Assembly: GCA_022820995.1 (NCBI GenBank) | Contig: JAJEEM010000025.1 | Span: 1-49,294 of the forward strand | Source of the DNA: Gemmatimonadota bacterium | Lineage (GTDB): Bacteria > Gemmatimonadota > Gemmatimonadetes > Palauibacterales > Palauibacteraceae | Direction: 5' to 3' | Length of the DNA stretch: 49,294 bases | Shown here: one piece after another, positions 31,325 through 40,317 of the stretch | Numbering within the stretch: the stretch's first letter is position 1 | How the letters are laid out: each line of letters starts with the position of its first letter | Notes under the pieces: model-generated | The model's input: only the letters and a program-made list of their open reading frames with translations | Database searches by the model: none | Told to the model about the DNA's origin: nothing | Program-made: the position numbers and the translations under genes

Positions 31325-32271
31325 CCCCCCCCGCCGTTCCGCCGCTCGTCGCGGCGCGGGGCCTCAGCTACGCGTACCCCGATGGGAGTGCCGCCCTGCG
31401 CGAACTTTCGCTCGAGATCCGGGACGGAGAACGATTCGGACTCCTCGGCCCGAACGGGTGCGGCAAATCGACTTTTCTCCGACTCCTCGCGGGCGAGGGG
31501 ATCCGGGGCCTCCGGCGGGATTCCTCGGTGGACGGGGCGCGCCAGCGCTGGCTCGCCCCCGATCAGCCGGTGCTGCGGTCCTGGCTCAGCGGGCGCGAGA
31601 ACGCAGCGACCCTGCTCGAACTTCACGGCGCGCGGCCGCGCGAGGCACGGGCCGCGGCCGACGCCTGGATCGAGCGCTTCGGCCTGTCCGGCGACGCGAA
31701 CCGCCCGGCCCGCACCTATTCCAGCGGGATGCGCCGACGCCTCGCCCTCGCGGCCGCCTTCGGCGCGCGACCCCGGTTGCTCCTCCTCGACGAACCTCTG
31801 GCCGGCCTCGACCCCGGAGGCCGCGCGGCATTCGCCACGGCCCTCGCCGACCATCGCGCCGGCGGAGGCACCGCCGTGCTCTCCGTCCATGACCCCGGCT
31901 TCGCCGCGGCGAACTGCGATCGGGTGGCCTTCATCGTCGACGGGCGCTGCGCGGTGGCGGATACGCCGGCCCGGCTCCTCGGACGGATCGGGGTCCGCCC
32001 GCGGGTCGAAATCCGCTTCCCGGCGGGAGGAAATCCCGACCGCGAGACCCTCGACCCCGCCCCGGCCGGCGTACGCCCGGCTTCGTGGGGCGAAGGCAGC
32101 CTGCTCCTCGAGGTCGAGGATCCGAGCCGCGCCCTCCCGGAGACGCTCGCGTGGATCCTGCGCGCCGGAGCCTCCGTCGCCTCCGTGGATGTGCGGGAGC
32201 CCGGCCTCGCAGACGCTTTCGCGATCCTGACGGGACGGGACCTCGAAGAGACCGCGGAGGACACCGCGTGA
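31321..32271 (+). CDS. ABC transporter ATP-binding protein
   Basis: The 316-residue ATPase has Walker A Gly-Pro-Asn-Gly-Cys-Gly-Lys-Ser-Thr, signature Tyr-Ser-Ser-Gly-Met-Arg-Arg-Arg, and Walker B Leu-Leu-Leu-Leu-Asp-Glu-Pro-Leu with Ala-Gly-Leu-Asp. The Ser-Ser-Gly-Met-Arg form is typical of CcmA/NatA/NosF export ATPases. About 90 C-terminal residues form an extra domain, as in NosF-like proteins. TTG at 31321 overlaps the ferredoxin stop. The substrate is unknown; the next gene is its permease. Confidence 0.88.
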   Translation: MTPPAVPPLVAARGLSYAYPDGSAALRELSLEIRDGERFGLLGPNGCGKSTFLRLLAGEGIRGLRRDSSVDGARQRWLAPDQPVLRSWLSGRENAATLLELHGARPREARAAADAWIERFGLSGDANRPARTYSSGMRRRLALAAAFGARPRLLLLDEPLAGLDPGGRAAFATALADHRAGGGTAVLSVHDPGFAAANCDRVAFIVDGRCAVADTPARLLGRIGVRPRVEIRFPAGGNPDRETLDPAPAGVRPASWGEGSLLLEVEDPSRALPETLAWILRAGASVASVDVREPGLADAFAILTGRDLEETAEDTA

Positions 32272-32972
32272 CGATCTGGCGTCTGGCGTGGCGTTCGGCT
32301 CTCGCGCGGCGCCGGCTCTTCGCCTGGAACGTGGCCGTGCCGCTCCTCCTGCTCACGCCGGTCGCGCTCAGCGCAGCGGCGGCGCCGCACCGGGTCGCGG
32401 TCTTCGGCGTGTTCATCGTCTTCTTCGCAGCGTTCGGCTCTGCGATTCCGGCGGTGCGGGATGCGCGGGACGGCTGGATCGACGAGATCCTGCGCGCGGG
32501 ATATCCGGCGCTCCGCTGGCTGCTGGAGAGGACGCTGGCCGGGACTGCGATCGACGCCCTGCAACTCGCTCCGACGCTGTTCGTCCTCCTTTGGTCGGCC
32601 GGCGGCCTGCGGGCGGCCCCGGTCGTCCTCCCCGCGACCATCGCGACGCTCTGGTTCGCCAACCTCCTCGGCCCTCTCGTCGCCGCCGCGGTTCGGTCCC
32701 TCGCCGAGGCCGCCCTCGCTTCCGCGGCGCTGTCCCTCCTCCTGCTGCACTTCGCCGGCTTCTTCCGGACGCCCGCGCCCGGCTGGACATCTCTCGTCGC
32801 CGACTGGAATCCCTACACTCCGCTCCGGGCCGCCCTGGGAGCCGCCGTCGGGCCCATGCCCATGGACGATTCGGTCTGGCTCCGCAGCCTTCTCGTCGCG
32901 GCCGGCTTCACCTTCGGGGCCGCGATTTTCGCCTCGGATTGGAGCCGCCGCCTCCGCTGGCCCAGGACCTAG
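32268..32972 (+). CDS. ABC-2-like permease partner
   Basis: The 234-residue protein has about six hydrophobic segments and a conserved-looking Gly-Trp-Ile-Asp-Glu-Ile-Leu-Arg-Ala-Gly cytoplasmic loop after the second. Size and layout fit CcmB/NosY-type ABC export permeases; I cannot decide which. GTG at 32268 overlaps the ATPase stop, so the two form one transporter. Placement before a cytochrome cluster suggests export of a cofactor or assembly factor, as inference. Confidence 0.75.
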   Translation: MTIWRLAWRSALARRRLFAWNVAVPLLLLTPVALSAAAAPHRVAVFGVFIVFFAAFGSAIPAVRDARDGWIDEILRAGYPALRWLLERTLAGTAIDALQLAPTLFVLLWSAGGLRAAPVVLPATIATLWFANLLGPLVAAAVRSLAEAALASAALSLLLLHFAGFFRTPAPGWTSLVADWNPYTPLRAALGAAVGPMPMDDSVWLRSLLVAAGFTFGAAIFASDWSRRLRWPRT

Positions 32973-33187
32973 CGCCCCCGTTTGACTTTCCCCGTGGTCA
33001 ACCGCAACTTCTTGGCCCATAAGCGGGGGTCCGGACCTCCGGAGACCCTGAAAGCCTTGAACCGGCATCGCCGAATTCCTTGTCCGTGGCCGATCTTCGC
33101 GGACTGCGGTACATCCGGGCTTCGGACCCGGGCGAGGCTGGCCCGAGCAGCGTGAACCGGCCGCAGCACGCCGTCCAACGGAGCGCC
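32973..33187 (+). other. Intergenic region before the respiratory cluster
   Basis: This 215-base region separates the ABC transporter from the universal-stress gene and probably holds the cluster promoter. TTGACT near 32982 could be a -35 box, but no good -10 lies 16-19 bases downstream. A GGTCCGGACCTCCGGAGACC palindromic stretch lies near 33030. No RNA gene is seen. Confidence 0.3.
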
Positions 33188-35422
33188 ATGTATCGAGAGG
33201 TGTTTGTCCCGGTCGATAACTCGCGCGAGTCGGATTGGGCCGTAGACCGCGCCATCGAACTCTGCGCCCGCTTCGGAGGCCGCATCACGGGCTCCCACGT
33301 CTACGCCGCGCGCCTCCACGACATCCGGTTCCGCCAGCTCGAAATCGGGCTGCCGGCCCAGTTCCAGGAGCCGGCGGAGATCCGCAGGCAGCGAAAGATC
33401 CACGACAAGCTCATCGAGAAGGGGCTTCAGCTCATCTCCGACAGCTTCCTCGACCAGCTCCACCGCCGCTGCACCGCAGCCGGCGTGACCATCACGCGGC
33501 AGCTCCTCGAGGGCATCAACTACGAGGAGATCATCAACGAGGCGAACCGCGGCGGCGGACGTCTCCCGAGCCTCATCGGCTTCGATCCCAACATCGCCCA
33601 CAACTACGACGGCAGCGAGAAGCAGCGCACGGACGTCAAGCTGGGCGAGAACGGCCGCCTGCTGGCGGAGGACGAGGAACACGAGGACAAGCTCGCGGGC
33701 ACTTCCGGCCGGGAATACGACCTCGTCGCAATCGGCGCTCACGGTCTGGGGCGGCAGGAGCGGAGCCGACTCGGCGGCGTCGTCGCGCGCTCTCTCCGCG
33801 GGATCGAGAAGGACGCGCTCATCATCCGCGACGACCGGCCGCTCGAAGGCGGCAAGTGGCTCGTCGGCGTGGACGGGTCGGCCTACGCGTACAAGGGGCT
33901 GCGGATCGCGCTCGATATGGCCCGCGAGTACGGCGCAAAGGTCTACATCGCGAGCGCGTTCGACGTGCAGTACCACCACGTCGTCTTCCACAACATCAAG
34001 GACGTGCTCTCGGTCCAGGCCTCGAAGGTGTTCAAGTTCGAGGAACAGGAAGAACTCCACAACAACATCATCGACAAGGGCCTCCTCCGCCTCTGCAAGG
34101 CGAACATCAAGCGGGCCGAGGTGATGGCGAGCGAGTATCCCGAAGTCGAGATCGAGACCCAGGTCCTGATCGGGAAGCCGTTCGACGCCCTCCTCAAGTG
34201 GGCCGAAGAGATCGATCCCTCCCTCATCGTCGTGGCCCGCCACGGCTCGCACCGGATCGAGGGCACGGATCTGGGGTCGCAGGCCGACAACCTCGTCCAC
34301 CTCTCCGACGCGAACGTGCTCCTGATCGGGACCGAGCAGGTGCGCCCGGAGGAGATCCCCTGGATCGAAGAGGACGGGGAGGCCGGGCTCGAGTGGGCGC
34401 CCGAAGCGGAGGTGAGGATCCTGCGCGTGCCGCCGTTCGCCCTCGGGATCGCGCGCAAGGCCGTCGAGGAGTTCGTCCTCGAGCACTACGGGCCGGGGAG
34501 CCGTTACGCGGCCGCGTTCGTCCCGAATCCGAAGGACGAGAAGAAGTACCGGGCGGCCGAGACCGCGACGAACGGCACGGCGCAAGTGGCGCGCGAAGCC
34601 CTCGAGACCGGCGCCGCGCCTTCGATCGCCGAGGTCGGACAGGCCGCCAACGGCCGCGCGAACGGCGAGAAGGCGGAACTCTGGAACCGCGACCAGTTGC
34701 CCGTCGTGACCAACGAACGCCTCGACGAGGCGATCAAGAAGCTCCTCCCGACCCACATGCAGCTCGTGATGGGGATCGGCGACGCGGAGGAACTCGCCCT
34801 CGCGGAGGTGAAGGCGGATGAGGCGATGAAGCGCACCGTCGTGGAGACGAGCGACGCCGACGCCTTCGAGGCTCCGCTCCCCGTGATGGCGAAGTGCCCG
34901 GTCACGGACAACCAGATCCCGCGCGACCGCACGGCCGCCGACCCGATCGTCTGGACGCACGAGGCCTTCGAACGACTGGGGCGCGTGCCGCTGATCGCGC
35001 GTCCCCTCGCCCGGAACACGGTGGAGCGCTTCGCCCGCGACCAGGGCATGTGGCGCGTGACGACGGTCGTGATGGACGAGAACAAGGACGCAATGATCGC
35101 GGCCGACGAGTTCGACCTCGACACGATGCTCGTGATGTTCAACGAGCTGAAGGCGAAGCAGGCGCGGGCCGAGGCCGCCGGCGTCGACGGGATGAGCGAG
35201 GAGATGAAGCGCTTCATCGAGGAGGCGAAGGCCTCCGGGGTGACGCGCTGCCCCATCCGCGACATCGAGCAGCAGGCGGAGGACTGTCCCGTCGACTTCA
35301 AGATGGTTTCGCCCGACGATGCCCGAGCGGCGGTCGAGAAGTTCGCGCGTACGGAACTCGGAGAGGAGTCGGGAGCGGAGCAGAGCGGTCCCGCTTCGGA
35401 GCAGGGATCGCACGCGAAGTGA
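33188..35422 (+). CDS. Tandem universal-stress protein with PCP_red-like segments
   Basis: The 744-residue protein has two Usp domains. Domain 1 (about 1-215) ends with Gly-Ala-His-Gly-Leu-Gly and Leu-Gly-Gly-Val-Val-Ala-Arg-Ser. Domain 2 (about 222-383) has Gly-Val-Asp-Gly-Ser and the ATP-loop-like Arg-His-Gly-Ser through Leu-Gly-Ser-Gln-Ala. Beyond these, residues 403-437 and 588-634 resemble PCP_red helical units (Phe-Glu-Arg-Leu-Gly-Arg-Val-Pro-Leu-Ile-Ala-Arg and Val-Glu-Arg-Phe-Ala-Arg). Paired cysteines lie at 570 and near 688-700. ATG at 33188 precedes the first strand; the frame opens earlier (33080) without homology. It heads the respiratory cluster; its role there is unknown. Confidence 0.78.
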   Translation: MYREVFVPVDNSRESDWAVDRAIELCARFGGRITGSHVYAARLHDIRFRQLEIGLPAQFQEPAEIRRQRKIHDKLIEKGLQLISDSFLDQLHRRCTAAGVTITRQLLEGINYEEIINEANRGGGRLPSLIGFDPNIAHNYDGSEKQRTDVKLGENGRLLAEDEEHEDKLAGTSGREYDLVAIGAHGLGRQERSRLGGVVARSLRGIEKDALIIRDDRPLEGGKWLVGVDGSAYAYKGLRIALDMAREYGAKVYIASAFDVQYHHVVFHNIKDVLSVQASKVFKFEEQEELHNNIIDKGLLRLCKANIKRAEVMASEYPEVEIETQVLIGKPFDALLKWAEEIDPSLIVVARHGSHRIEGTDLGSQADNLVHLSDANVLLIGTEQVRPEEIPWIEEDGEAGLEWAPEAEVRILRVPPFALGIARKAVEEFVLEHYGPGSRYAAAFVPNPKDEKKYRAAETATNGTAQVAREALETGAAPSIAEVGQAANGRANGEKAELWNRDQLPVVTNERLDEAIKKLLPTHMQLVMGIGDAEELALAEVKADEAMKRTVVETSDADAFEAPLPVMAKCPVTDNQIPRDRTAADPIVWTHEAFERLGRVPLIARPLARNTVERFARDQGMWRVTTVVMDENKDAMIAADEFDLDTMLVMFNELKAKQARAEAAGVDGMSEEMKRFIEEAKASGVTRCPIRDIEQQAEDCPVDFKMVSPDDARAAVEKFARTELGEESGAEQSGPASEQGSHAK

Positions 35423-36831
35423 CCGGGGCTCCGCTGGCCGCGGAAGCTGTCGCGCACCGGAGCCCGGCCGTGCCCGGTTCGCTCCGGGACGGCGCCCCCG
35501 CCGCCGCGTCGCCGCGCACCGAACCCGATGTCGCCATCCCGCACGTCGTCGCCTGGAACCTGACGCGCCGCTGCAATCTCGCCTGCGCCCACTGCTATAT
35601 TTCCGCCGGATCGTGGCACGCGGCCGACGACGAACTCGACACCGCGGCGTGCTTCCGCGTCATCGACCAGGTCCTCGAAGTGAGTCCATCCCCTCTCCTC
35701 ATCCTCAGCGGGGGGGAGCCGCTCGTGCGCTCCGATCTCGAGGAGATCGCGGCCTACGCCTCCGAACGCGGCGCCACCGTGACGGTGGGCACGAACGGCA
35801 CCGGACTCACCGATGAACGCATCGCCTCGCTCAAGGCGGCCGGCGTGCAGGGCGTCGCCCTGAGCGTCGACTCCCTCGACCCGCGCTATCACGACCGGTT
35901 CCGGCACGGCGAGGGCGCACTCGAGGACACGCTCGCCGCCATCGACCGGCTGGCGGAGCACCGTCTCGACTTCCTCATCCAGTTCACGGTCACGCGCGGG
36001 AACCGGGACGAACTCGACGCCGTCGCCGCCTGGGCGGACGCGAAGGGCGCCGTCTGCCTCAACGTCTATTTCCTCGTCGAGACGGGCAGGGGAGAGGGCA
36101 TGCGCGGCCTCGCCCCCTCGGAGAACGATGAGATCGTGGCCCGGCTCGCCGAACTCCAGCGGGACTACCGCGGACGGCTCATGATCCGCTCCAAGTGCCA
36201 GCCGCAACTCATGCGGCACGTGTACGAACGGGATCCGGACTCTCCGCTCCTGAACTACCGGACCCGTTGCCCCTGCGGCGTCCAGTACTGTCGCATCACG
36301 CCCGAGGGCAAGGTGACGCCGTGCCCGTACATGCCGGAGGTGGCCGGCGACCTCGCGGACGCGTCCTTCGGCGAGATCTGGCGCGAGGCGACCGTCTTCC
36401 GCCTGCTGCGCGACGGCGAGCCGGGCGGCAAGTGCGGGCGCTGCGAGTACCGCGCGCTCTGCGGCGGCTGCCGCGCCCGCGCGTACGCGGTGGACGGCGA
36501 CCTGCTCGGTCCCGATCCTTCGTGCGCGTACGAGCCGGCGCCGGGCATCGCCGACGCGATCGAGCCGCGTCGACCGGTCACGTACGGCTCGGCGGCCGAG
36601 CAGAAGCTGCCCTGGAGCGCGGAGGCCGATGCGCGGCTCAAGGCCATCCCCAGCTTCGTGCGCGGCGTGGTGGCGGAGCGGGTGGAGAAGTTCGCGCGCG
36701 ACCGCGGGCACGCCGAGGTGACGCTCGACGTGATGACCGAGGTCCGCCGGGCCATGCCGGTGGACTTTTCGAAACGGATGCCCTTCTTCGCCCGGAGTCG
36801 GCGGAGCGCGGGACGGGGGGAAAAGCGATGA
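35419..36831 (+). CDS. Radical SAM/SPASM protein with PCP_red-like C terminus
   Basis: The 470-residue protein has the radical SAM motif Cys52-x3-Cys56-x2-Cys59, Ser-Gly-Gly-Glu-Pro at 97-101, and a cysteine-rich SPASM region (Cys-Pro-Cys, Cys-Pro-Tyr, Cys-Gly-Arg-Cys, Cys-Gly-Gly-Cys) for auxiliary clusters. Residues 397-446 form a PCP_red-like unit with Pro-Ser-Phe-Val-Arg and Val-Glu-Lys-Phe-Ala-Arg. The core resembles heme-modifying NirJ/AhbD-type enzymes, but peptide-modifying SPASM enzymes are also possible. GTG at 35419 overlaps the Usp stop and its own stop overlaps the CydA-like start, so it is tied to that cytochrome. Confidence 0.82.
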   Translation: MTGAPLAAEAVAHRSPAVPGSLRDGAPAAASPRTEPDVAIPHVVAWNLTRRCNLACAHCYISAGSWHAADDELDTAACFRVIDQVLEVSPSPLLILSGGEPLVRSDLEEIAAYASERGATVTVGTNGTGLTDERIASLKAAGVQGVALSVDSLDPRYHDRFRHGEGALEDTLAAIDRLAEHRLDFLIQFTVTRGNRDELDAVAAWADAKGAVCLNVYFLVETGRGEGMRGLAPSENDEIVARLAELQRDYRGRLMIRSKCQPQLMRHVYERDPDSPLLNYRTRCPCGVQYCRITPEGKVTPCPYMPEVAGDLADASFGEIWREATVFRLLRDGEPGGKCGRCEYRALCGGCRARAYAVDGDLLGPDPSCAYEPAPGIADAIEPRRPVTYGSAAEQKLPWSAEADARLKAIPSFVRGVVAERVEKFARDRGHAEVTLDVMTEVRRAMPVDFSKRMPFFARSRRSAGRGEKR

Positions 36832-38645
36832 AGCGTCGGATGACCCGGGGTGTCGTGACCCGCGGCGTACTGCTCGCCGCCCTCGCACTGGCGGTCGCGC
36901 TCCCGCTCCTCGCGCAGGCGCCGGGGCCCGACTACGGGGAATTCAACTTCCTGGGGCTCGACCGCCGCGGCGCGGTCTGGATCGCGGCCCAGCTCCACCT
37001 GCTGTTCGCGGCCTTCGTGCTCGGCGTGCCGATGTTCGCCGTCGTCATCGAGGCGATCGGGATGTTCGGAGGGGACGAGAAGTACGACAAGCTCGCGAAG
37101 GAATTCACCCGCCTCCTGCTCGTGGCCTACAGCGCGACCGCGATCTGGGGCGCGATCCTCGTCTTCTTCCTCTCGACGCTCTACCCGCGCTTCTGGGCGT
37201 ACCTCACGGCGATCTTCGCTCCGTCGATGTGGGTGTACGCCGGCCTCTTCTTCCTCGAATCGTTCACGCTCTACCTCTACTACTACGGGTGGGACGCGTG
37301 GAAGAAGGGCGCCGCGAAGAAGGTGCACTGGTGCCTGGGGATCATGCTCAACATCTGGGGCACGATCGTCATGTTCATCGCGAACGGCTGGCTCACCTAC
37401 ATGATGAGCCCTCCGGAGGGACTCACGGCGGACACGGCGCCCCAGACCGTCCAGCTGTGGAGCGCGATCAACAACGCGACCTGGATGCCCATCAACATCC
37501 ACCGGCTGCTCGCGAACGTCGTCTTCGGCGGCGCGATCGTCGGCGCCTACGCGGCGTACCGCTTCCTCACGAGCAGGACGGACGAGGAACGCGCACACTA
37601 CGACTGGATGGGCTACACCGGGAACCTCATCGCGATCGGCGCGCTCATCGTCCTCCCCTTCGCCGGATACTGGCTCGGACGCGAGATCTACGAGTTCAGC
37701 CAGCAGATGGGCATCACGATGATGGGCGGCTTCATGAGCTGGCTCTGGATCATCCAGGCCTTCCTCATCGGGATCCTCTTCCTCGCGGGCAACTACTACC
37801 TGTGGATCGGGATGGGACGGATTCCGGGCGCGGAGCGGTTCCAGCCCTACATCAAGTGGATGCTGCTCGTGCTGGTGCTGGGGGTCATCGTGTGGGCCAC
37901 GCCGAACACGATGATCGCCGACCGGGACGAGATCGCGGCGATGGGAGGGATCCGGCACCCGTTCCTGCAGGTGCTCGGCGTGATGAGCGCGAAGAACACG
38001 GCCGTCAACCTGATGATCCTCACGACGTTCCTCTCCTTCCTCATGTACCGGAGGGCGAACAAGGATCCCGTGGTGCCGTGGGCGCGCGCCGGTACAATGC
38101 TGCAGGGGGCGGCCTTCGCGCTGTGCGCGGTCGTCGTCGTCTTCTACGGCGTGTACGGCTATTTCGTCACCGCGATCGTGCGGATCGGTTTCTCCGTCTA
38201 CCAGGTGCTCGCGGTCCTGGCGACGATCCTCTTCGTCATCGGGATCGACATGGCGATGCTCCGGGGCGCGAAGTCCCGCGGCGAAATCCGGTGGGGGAGG
38301 ATGCCGGACCGGTCGCAGTACGCGCTCCTCATCCTTGCCGTCACGTTTACGTGGCTCATGGGGCTGATGGGCTTCGCCCGCAGCGGGATCCGGCAGCACT
38401 GGCACGTCTACGAGGTGATACGGGACACGAGCGAGCAGGCGTTCACGCCGGCGCTCGGGCCGGCGGCGACCATCATCAGCATCTGCGTGCTTATCTTCTT
38501 CGGGCTCGTCGGCGTCATCTTCTGGCTCGGCGGCCTGGCCGAACGCTCCGTCTATCAGGAAGCCGAGGCAGAAGCGAAGGGCGCGGAGGGGCACGCGGCG
38601 CTCGGCGAGCCGATGCCGTCGCCGGCGCTGGGCGACGTGGATTGA
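36828..38645 (+). CDS. CydA-like cytochrome (bd superfamily) without CydB
   Basis: The 605-residue protein has about 14 membrane helices. CydA-type heme ligands appear as His57 in Gln-Leu-His-Leu-Leu-Phe-Ala-Ala-Phe-Val-Leu-Gly and His225 in Asn-Ile-His-Arg-Leu-Leu-Ala-Asn-Val-Val-Phe-Gly. Candidate Met residues lie at 294-299, and Ala-Asn-Gly-Trp-Leu matches the CydA Ala-Asn-Gly-Trp-Met segment. The quinol-binding Q-loop motif Gly-Arg-Gln-Pro-Trp is not visible. No CydB follows; two c-type cytochromes do. It may therefore be a non-quinol or cytochrome c-linked bd relative. The N-terminal hydrophobic stretch could be an extra helix or a signal. Confidence 0.78.
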   Translation: MKRRMTRGVVTRGVLLAALALAVALPLLAQAPGPDYGEFNFLGLDRRGAVWIAAQLHLLFAAFVLGVPMFAVVIEAIGMFGGDEKYDKLAKEFTRLLLVAYSATAIWGAILVFFLSTLYPRFWAYLTAIFAPSMWVYAGLFFLESFTLYLYYYGWDAWKKGAAKKVHWCLGIMLNIWGTIVMFIANGWLTYMMSPPEGLTADTAPQTVQLWSAINNATWMPINIHRLLANVVFGGAIVGAYAAYRFLTSRTDEERAHYDWMGYTGNLIAIGALIVLPFAGYWLGREIYEFSQQMGITMMGGFMSWLWIIQAFLIGILFLAGNYYLWIGMGRIPGAERFQPYIKWMLLVLVLGVIVWATPNTMIADRDEIAAMGGIRHPFLQVLGVMSAKNTAVNLMILTTFLSFLMYRRANKDPVVPWARAGTMLQGAAFALCAVVVVFYGVYGYFVTAIVRIGFSVYQVLAVLATILFVIGIDMAMLRGAKSRGEIRWGRMPDRSQYALLILAVTFTWLMGLMGFARSGIRQHWHVYEVIRDTSEQAFTPALGPAATIISICVLIFFGLVGVIFWLGGLAERSVYQEAEAEAKGAEGHAALGEPMPSPALGDVD

Positions 38646-38683
38646 GCGGGGTTTCGAAAGGGGATGACGCGAGGCGAGGATAG

Positions 38684-39529
38684 ATGACGAACCTGAAAAT
38701 CCTGTTCACGGTCGTGGCGACGCTGGCGGTGTTCACCTTCGTGGCGAACGTGATTCCGCAGGTGCAGTCGGCGGTGCCGCGGGAGATCGTGCTCAGCGCG
38801 GACATGCCGCCCGAGGAACTGGCGGCGATCGGCGAAGAGATCTACGCGGGGGCGGGCGGCTGCACCGCGTGCCACGGCCTCGGCACGCGCGCCCCGGATC
38901 TCCTCGGAGTGGTGGGCGGCGTGTGCGCGACGCGCGTCCCCGGGCAGAGCTGCAAGGACTACCTGTGGGAGTCTCTGATCAACCCGACGGCCTACATCGT
39001 GGAGGGCTTCGACCCCATCATGATCGATCAGAGCATCGTTTCCTCGCAGGCCGAGTTGTGGACGCTCGTCGCCTTCCTGGAATCGCAGGGCGGCGAGATC
39101 ACGGTGAACGCGGACGACTTCGCCGCGGCGCTGGCCGCCGACGACGCGGCCGCAGCCGCTCCGCCGCCGGTCGCCGTCACCGACCCGAGCCAGTTGGATG
39201 GGATGGCGATCATCGAGGCTCAGCAATGCTTGGCGTGCCACGCGATTGGCGGTGTGGGCGGGCAGGTAGCGCCGCCGTTCGAAGATCTGCGTGGCCAGGA
39301 TCCCGCGTTCATTCGGGAGAGCATCGTCGACCCGAACGCGACCATCAACCCCGACTATCAGGCGTTTGCCGGAACGATGTCCCCGGCCCTGGCCCAAATG
39401 ATGTCGCCCGCCGAACTGGATGCTCTGGTGGAGTTCCTCGCGACCGGCGGGGTCGGCTCCGGGGCCGGCGCGGAGGCGCCCGGCGACGCGGCCGAAGTCC
39501 CGCCCGACAGCGCGGGAGGTAGCCGATGA
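38684..39529 (+). CDS. Membrane-anchored diheme cytochrome c
   Basis: The 281-residue protein has an N-terminal membrane anchor (about 5-24) and two c-type heme sites, Cys60-Thr-Ala-Cys63-His64 and Cys182-Leu-Ala-Cys185-His186, joined by an alanine-rich linker. Possible axial Met residues are in Pro-Ile-Met-Ile and Gly-Thr-Met-Ser. It sits 38 bases after the CydA-like gene and probably exchanges electrons with it. Its stop overlaps the next cytochrome gene. Confidence 0.9.
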   Translation: MTNLKILFTVVATLAVFTFVANVIPQVQSAVPREIVLSADMPPEELAAIGEEIYAGAGGCTACHGLGTRAPDLLGVVGGVCATRVPGQSCKDYLWESLINPTAYIVEGFDPIMIDQSIVSSQAELWTLVAFLESQGGEITVNADDFAAALAADDAAAAAPPPVAVTDPSQLDGMAIIEAQQCLACHAIGGVGGQVAPPFEDLRGQDPAFIRESIVDPNATINPDYQAFAGTMSPALAQMMSPAELDALVEFLATGGVGSGAGAEAPGDAAEVPPDSAGGSR

Positions 39530-40317
39530 AACGTTACCTGTCCCACCCGTTCTGGCAGGGCGCGATCGTGGTCGTGGCGTCCTACGTCGCGTTCGAGTAC
39601 GTGATCGGGTACGTCCTCCCGGTGATCGGGGTGGCGAGCGCGCCGGTCCCGAGTTCGGTCATCGTGGAGTACATGCTGATCGTGCTCGTCGGCGTCCTCC
39701 TCTACATGAGCGCGGATGAGGAGCGGTGGCAGCGCTTCCGCGAGCCGATCCGCGAGACGATGGTGCAGCCCGACCGGCGGACGCTGCGCGGCATCCTCAT
39801 GGTCGCCTTCCCGGTCCTCATCGGCTGGCTCGCCTACGAACGCGTGAAGCCGAGCTACGCCGCGCCGGCCACGCTGCGGGCCGTACACCCGGCGCCGCCG
39901 AACCAGCTCACCTTCCGCGGCGAGACGATCGAACTGACGGGGCTCGAGAACCCGCTGCGCGAGGAAGGCTCCATGGAGGAGCACCTGGCGGTCGGCAAGC
40001 GGATCTACGTGCGAAACTGCGTGCCCTGCCACGGCGACCTGCTCGACGGCCAGGGACATTACGCGCAGGCCTTCAACCCCGTACCCGCCGACTTCACGAG
40101 CTCGGGCAACCTGCCCCAGCTCACGGAGAGCTACGTGTTCTGGCGGATCGTCAAGGGCGGCCCCGGCCTCCCGCGCGAGGGGACGCCGTGGGATTCGGCG
40201 ATGCCGGCCTGGGAGACGATCCTCGAACAGGACGAGATCTGGGCGACGATCCTCTATCTGTACGACCAGACGGGGTTCCCGCCGCGCACCTGGGAAGAGG
40301 AAGGGGGGCACGAATGA
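39526..40317 (+). CDS. Multi-helix membrane-bound monoheme cytochrome c
   Basis: The 263-residue protein has three membrane helices (about 10-36, 44-61 and 88-104) and then one heme c site, Cys165-Val-Pro-Cys168-His169, in a periplasmic domain with likely axial Met near Asp-Ser-Ala-Met-Pro-Ala-Trp. ATG at 39526 overlaps the previous stop and the gene's own stop overlaps the next ATG, so all three cytochrome genes are coupled. The partner is unknown but probably the CydA-like protein. Confidence 0.88.
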   Translation: MKRYLSHPFWQGAIVVVASYVAFEYVIGYVLPVIGVASAPVPSSVIVEYMLIVLVGVLLYMSADEERWQRFREPIRETMVQPDRRTLRGILMVAFPVLIGWLAYERVKPSYAAPATLRAVHPAPPNQLTFRGETIELTGLENPLREEGSMEEHLAVGKRIYVRNCVPCHGDLLDGQGHYAQAFNPVPADFTSSGNLPQLTESYVFWRIVKGGPGLPREGTPWDSAMPAWETILEQDEIWATILYLYDQTGFPPRTWEEEGGHE

